Made by a program: the position numbers and the translations under genes | Assembly (NCBI GenBank): GCA_005843825.1 | Contig: SZXX01000015.1 | Coordinates: 1 to 64,000 of the forward strand | DNA length: 64,000 bases | Source: Chlorobium sp. | GTDB lineage: Bacteria; Bacteroidota; Chlorobiia; Chlorobiales; Chlorobiaceae | Reading direction: 5' to 3' | The notes under the pieces: model-generated | What the model saw: the letters and a program-made list of their open reading frames with translations, nothing else | Told to the model about the DNA's origin: nothing | Databases searched by the model: none | Part shown: positions 61,023-64,000 of the stretch, piece by piece | Position numbering within the stretch: the first letter of the stretch is position 1 | How the letters are laid out: every line of letters begins with the position of its first letter

Positions 61023-63565
61023 ACTTTATTGATGACCCAGTGATAAAACCAGCGCTTTGTCATCTCTGCCGATATAATGTATAAGCCTACAATCAAAAGG
61101 ATCCAGAAATAGAAAGTGAGAGGCAGCCGGGTAAATCCGAATAGTGAAGCGAGGGGCGAAACCGGCACCGCCAGAACAGCCAGCACAACGATGAGTGTAG
61201 CTATAGTCAGGTACTTGCCGGGCAGACTTTTAAAAAAGGGAAGGCGGGTTCGGATTACCAGAACGATAAGCGATGCTGAGATAACTGACTCCACAAACCA
61301 TCCGGTTTGAAAGAGGTTTTCTTTAGCATGGAGGATGAAGAGCAATACACCGAACGTTATAAAGTCGAACACTGAGCTGAGCGCTCCGAAAGTGATCATA
61401 TAACGTTGGATAAAGTGAATATTCCACCGATGAGGCTTCTCAATATTTATGGCATCGACCCGATCACTCGCAATGGTCATTTCAGGAAAATCGGTCAGGA
61501 GGTTGGTGAGCAGTATCTGCTTTGGAAGCAGCGGGAGAAAAGGGAGAAAAAGAGATGCGCCAGCCATACTGAACATATTGCCGAAATTGGCGCTTGTCGC
61601 CATAAAGACATACTTCATTGTATTGGCAAAGGTTTTTCTTCCCTCTATAATACCGTTTACCAGCACCTTCAGATCTTTGTTCAGCAGAACAATATCTGCA
61701 GCCTCTTTGGCAACATCAACAGCCGTGTCCACTGAAATACCTACATCAGCATCATGAAGAGCCGATGCGTCGTTAATCCCGTCCCCCATAAATCCGACGA
61801 CATTTCCTCCTTTTTTCAGGGCAATAATGATTCGCTCTTTCTGGTTAGGTTCCACTTCAGCAAAAATATCAGTGTGAACTGACTTCCTGAGCAATGCGGC
61901 GTCATTCATTCTCCGCATCCCGGAACCGGTAAGAATGACAGGTTTAGCAATGCCAATCTGTCTGCCGAGACTGCCGGCAACAAGAGCATTATCACCGGTA
62001 ATAATTTTCAGCTGCACCCCAAGTCTTTTCAGCTCCTTGATTGTGTCCTGAACATGTGGTTTCGGAGGGTCAAAAAAGGTGACAAATCCTAGAAATACCA
62101 TCTCTTTTTCATCCTGCCTGGTAAAGTTCTCTGCACTATTCCCGGCTTTATAGGCAACGCCGAGCGTTCGATACCCCTCTTCGCTGAGCTTCGTATAGCG
62201 ATCCATTATCTCAGACCGTTTTTCATCCAGAGCGACCCTATTCCCGTCATCAGTTTCGGCCAGTGTGCAAACTTCAATCACCTGTTTAAGGGCCCCTTTG
62301 GTGATCACAATATTTTGAGATTCATTACGGATCTGCACCGTCAGACGTTTTCGAATAAAATCATAAGGGACTTCGCTTTGTACCGCAAAAGAGACGAGTG
62401 TATCTGGGCGGCTGCTGACAATCGAAGCATCAATAGGGTTATGGAATCCCTGTTGCAGTGACGCATTAAGCCATGCATACTCCAATACTTTGTCCGATGG
62501 TTCTCCTGAAACTGATAAGGCGGCGTTCAATTGCACTTTTCCCTCTGTAATGGTGCCGGTTTTGTCCGAACAGAGGATGTTCATGCTGCCAAAGTTTTCT
62601 ATTGAGGAGAGGCGCTTGACGATGACCTGCTGGCTGGCCATATTGCGGGCGCCTGAAGCCAGGTTAACTGTAATGATAGCCGGGAGTAACTGCGGGGTAA
62701 GGCCTACGGCTAAAGCGAGTGAAAAAAGGAAGGAGTCAAGAACCGGTTTGTGGAGAAAAACATTGGTCGCGAAAATAATAAGCATAAGAAGCAGGGTAAT
62801 CTCCATAAGCATATACCCGAACCGGCGGACCCCGCGTTCAAAATCGGTTTCCGGCGGCTTGAGTCTCAGGCTGTCAGAAATTTTACCAAACTCAGTCTCT
62901 CGAGCTGTTTTCATAACCAGCACTTTGGCTCTGCCGCTGATAACATGTGCTCCCATAAGAACCGTATTGATTCGGTTGGCCAAGGGGGTATCGGGGGGTA
63001 AAACAGTAACGGTTTTTTCTACAGGGTATGTTTCGCCGGTAAAAACAGCTTCATCAACAAACAACTCTTTTGACTCAAGCAGCAGGCTGTCGCCGGGGAT
63101 CAAGTCACCTGCCGTAAGCAAAACCACATCTCCTTTAACGACCTCTTCGACATGAATCTCTTTTTCATGCCCGTCACGCAAGACACGGCAGTTGATCTGC
63201 ACCATTTTCATCAGCTTGTCGAGAGCGTTGGCAGCGCCTTTCTCCTGCCACCAGCCAAGCAGACCGCTGACCAGAACAATGATCAAAATGATTATGGCGT
63301 CTGTATTGTCCTTGAGAGCAAGCGAAAGCATTGCGGCGGCGATAAGCAGTAACGTAATCGGGCTTTTGAACTGAAGAAGGAAGAGTGTGACAGGAGATGT
63401 TTTCGGCCCACCTTTCAGGGAATTTGGTCCGTCCTGCTTTAATCTTTCCTGGGCCTCTTTTTCCGATAAACCCTGCCCGTCACTGCTGACTTTTCCGATA
63501 GCCTCTGACGTGGAGCAATTCCAGAAAATATCTGTTGAAGACTGATGGTATAGCGGAGTTTTCAT
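61019..63565 (-). CDS. mgtA: magnesium-translocating P-type ATPase (MgtA/MgtB-like)
   Basis: LCSDKTGTITEGKV, GFVTFFDPPKPHVQDTIKELKRLGVQLKIITGDN, FMGDGINDASALHDADVGISVDTAVDVAKEAADIVLLNKDL. Confidence 0.93.
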   Translation of the reverse strand: MKTPLYHQSSTDIFWNCSTSEAIGKVSSDGQGLSEKEAQERLKQDGPNSLKGGPKTSPVTLFLLQFKSPITLLLIAAAMLSLALKDNTDAIIILIIVLVSGLLGWWQEKGAANALDKLMKMVQINCRVLRDGHEKEIHVEEVVKGDVVLLTAGDLIPGDSLLLESKELFVDEAVFTGETYPVEKTVTVLPPDTPLANRINTVLMGAHVISGRAKVLVMKTARETEFGKISDSLRLKPPETDFERGVRRFGYMLMEITLLLMLIIFATNVFLHKPVLDSFLFSLALAVGLTPQLLPAIITVNLASGARNMASQQVIVKRLSSIENFGSMNILCSDKTGTITEGKVQLNAALSVSGEPSDKVLEYAWLNASLQQGFHNPIDASIVSSRPDTLVSFAVQSEVPYDFIRKRLTVQIRNESQNIVITKGALKQVIEVCTLAETDDGNRVALDEKRSEIMDRYTKLSEEGYRTLGVAYKAGNSAENFTRQDEKEMVFLGFVTFFDPPKPHVQDTIKELKRLGVQLKIITGDNALVAGSLGRQIGIAKPVILTGSGMRRMNDAALLRKSVHTDIFAEVEPNQKERIIIALKKGGNVVGFMGDGINDASALHDADVGISVDTAVDVAKEAADIVLLNKDLKVLVNGIIEGRKTFANTMKYVFMATSANFGNMFSMAGASLFLPFLPLLPKQILLTNLLTDFPEMTIASDRVDAINIEKPHRWNIHFIQRYMITFGALSSVFDFITFGVLLFILHAKENLFQTGWFVESVISASLIVLVIRTRLPFFKSLPGKYLTIATLIVVLAVLAVPVSPLASLFGFTRLPLTFYFWILLIVGLYIISAEMTKRWFYHWVINKV

Positions 63566-63809
63566 TGGATACGTTATCCATTTCTACCTGTTTTTCAGCC
63601 TCTGCGGCCACCAACCTCTCAATAGGCAAGTATTGGGGAGTTCGCAAAGAGTATTACTGCAACTCCAGCTGCGGTCAAAAAAAAGTTGTTCAAGGTCACA
63701 CCTTTGTTAGCTGACAACAAAATCAGAACACTCCTATCGCAACAATTCCAATGGAAATACAGGATTAAAAGTTGCCTTGAACGGGGAAAGACGAGAAGGG
63801 TATGTCAGA

Positions 63810-64000
63810 TCATTGTGATCTGTTGCTTCGTTTAAGCATAAGGGCCATATAGAGGACAACAGTGAGGTTGATGGCTGCGAAGCATATTTTGAGCCATGTA
63901 AAACCTTTTGCAAGTTCATAGAACTCAATCGGCAGATAAATTCCCCCGCTTAACAAAGCAAACCATTCAGACCATCGTTTTGCGAACCAGAGACCGAAGC
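63810..64000 (-). CDS. DUF2127-like membrane protein, C-terminal part (runs off window edge)
   Basis: Minus-strand frame FGLWFAKRWSEWFALLSGGIYLPIEFYELAKGFTWLKICFAAINLTVVLYMALMLKRSNRSQ*; absent from ORF track because truncated. Confidence 0.65.
   Translation of the reverse strand, partial: FGLWFAKRWSEWFALLSGGIYLPIEFYELAKGFTWLKICFAAINLTVVLYMALMLKRSNRSQ

Noticed and set aside
1-64000. CRISPR array, tRNA, rRNA or intact IS element
   Set aside because: No regularly spaced direct repeats, tRNA-like cloverleaf, rRNA segment or transposase motif noticed on reading; a tRNAscan/Infernal run would be needed for certainty.

Overview
This 64 kb window is gene-dense chromosomal DNA with about 53 supported protein-coding genes, mostly on the minus strand. 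Product families and gene order look like a green sulfur bacterium or close relative (Chlorobi/Chlorobium-type); this is inference, as the window has no 16S or photosystem marker. I saw no rRNA, tRNA, CRISPR array or intact transposase. Main blocks: partial fbp; recJ; a lipid/sugar-transfer cluster (flippase-like, GT2, GT39, PAP2); CDF transporter; lipocalin; cydDC; an accessory island at 11.7-14.95 kb; a complete cbb3 oxidase structural and assembly cluster (ccoNOQP-G-H-I-S plus a SafE-like protein); mtnA/PNP; housekeeping genes (yggS, PPIase, tatD, lspA, aroE, TPR, uvrC); MHS-type MFS transporter and Usp; porin; NUDIX; DUF1207-like; pyrB; hypABFCDE; lpd-sucB-sucA; a two-component system; HAD-GH65 fusion; phosphoketolase; ackA; Mg P-type ATPase; partial DUF2127-like. 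The most interesting structure is at 12.0-14.9 kb. A two-gene HNH/D12 restriction-modification cassette is bordered on one side by the start of a ParE-like toxin, cut after about 20 codons with its antitoxin intact. On the other side is the C-terminal tail of a DUF4160-like gene with its DUF2442 partner intact. This suggests the R-M cassette landed between, and truncated, two toxin-antitoxin-like modules, next to a HEPN-like gene. Other notable signals are a 7-bp periodic repeat inside the sucB linker, related dispersed repeats at both ends of the HAD-GH65 gene, and a short single-haem CcoP. No similarity searches were run, so family calls rest on motif recognition.
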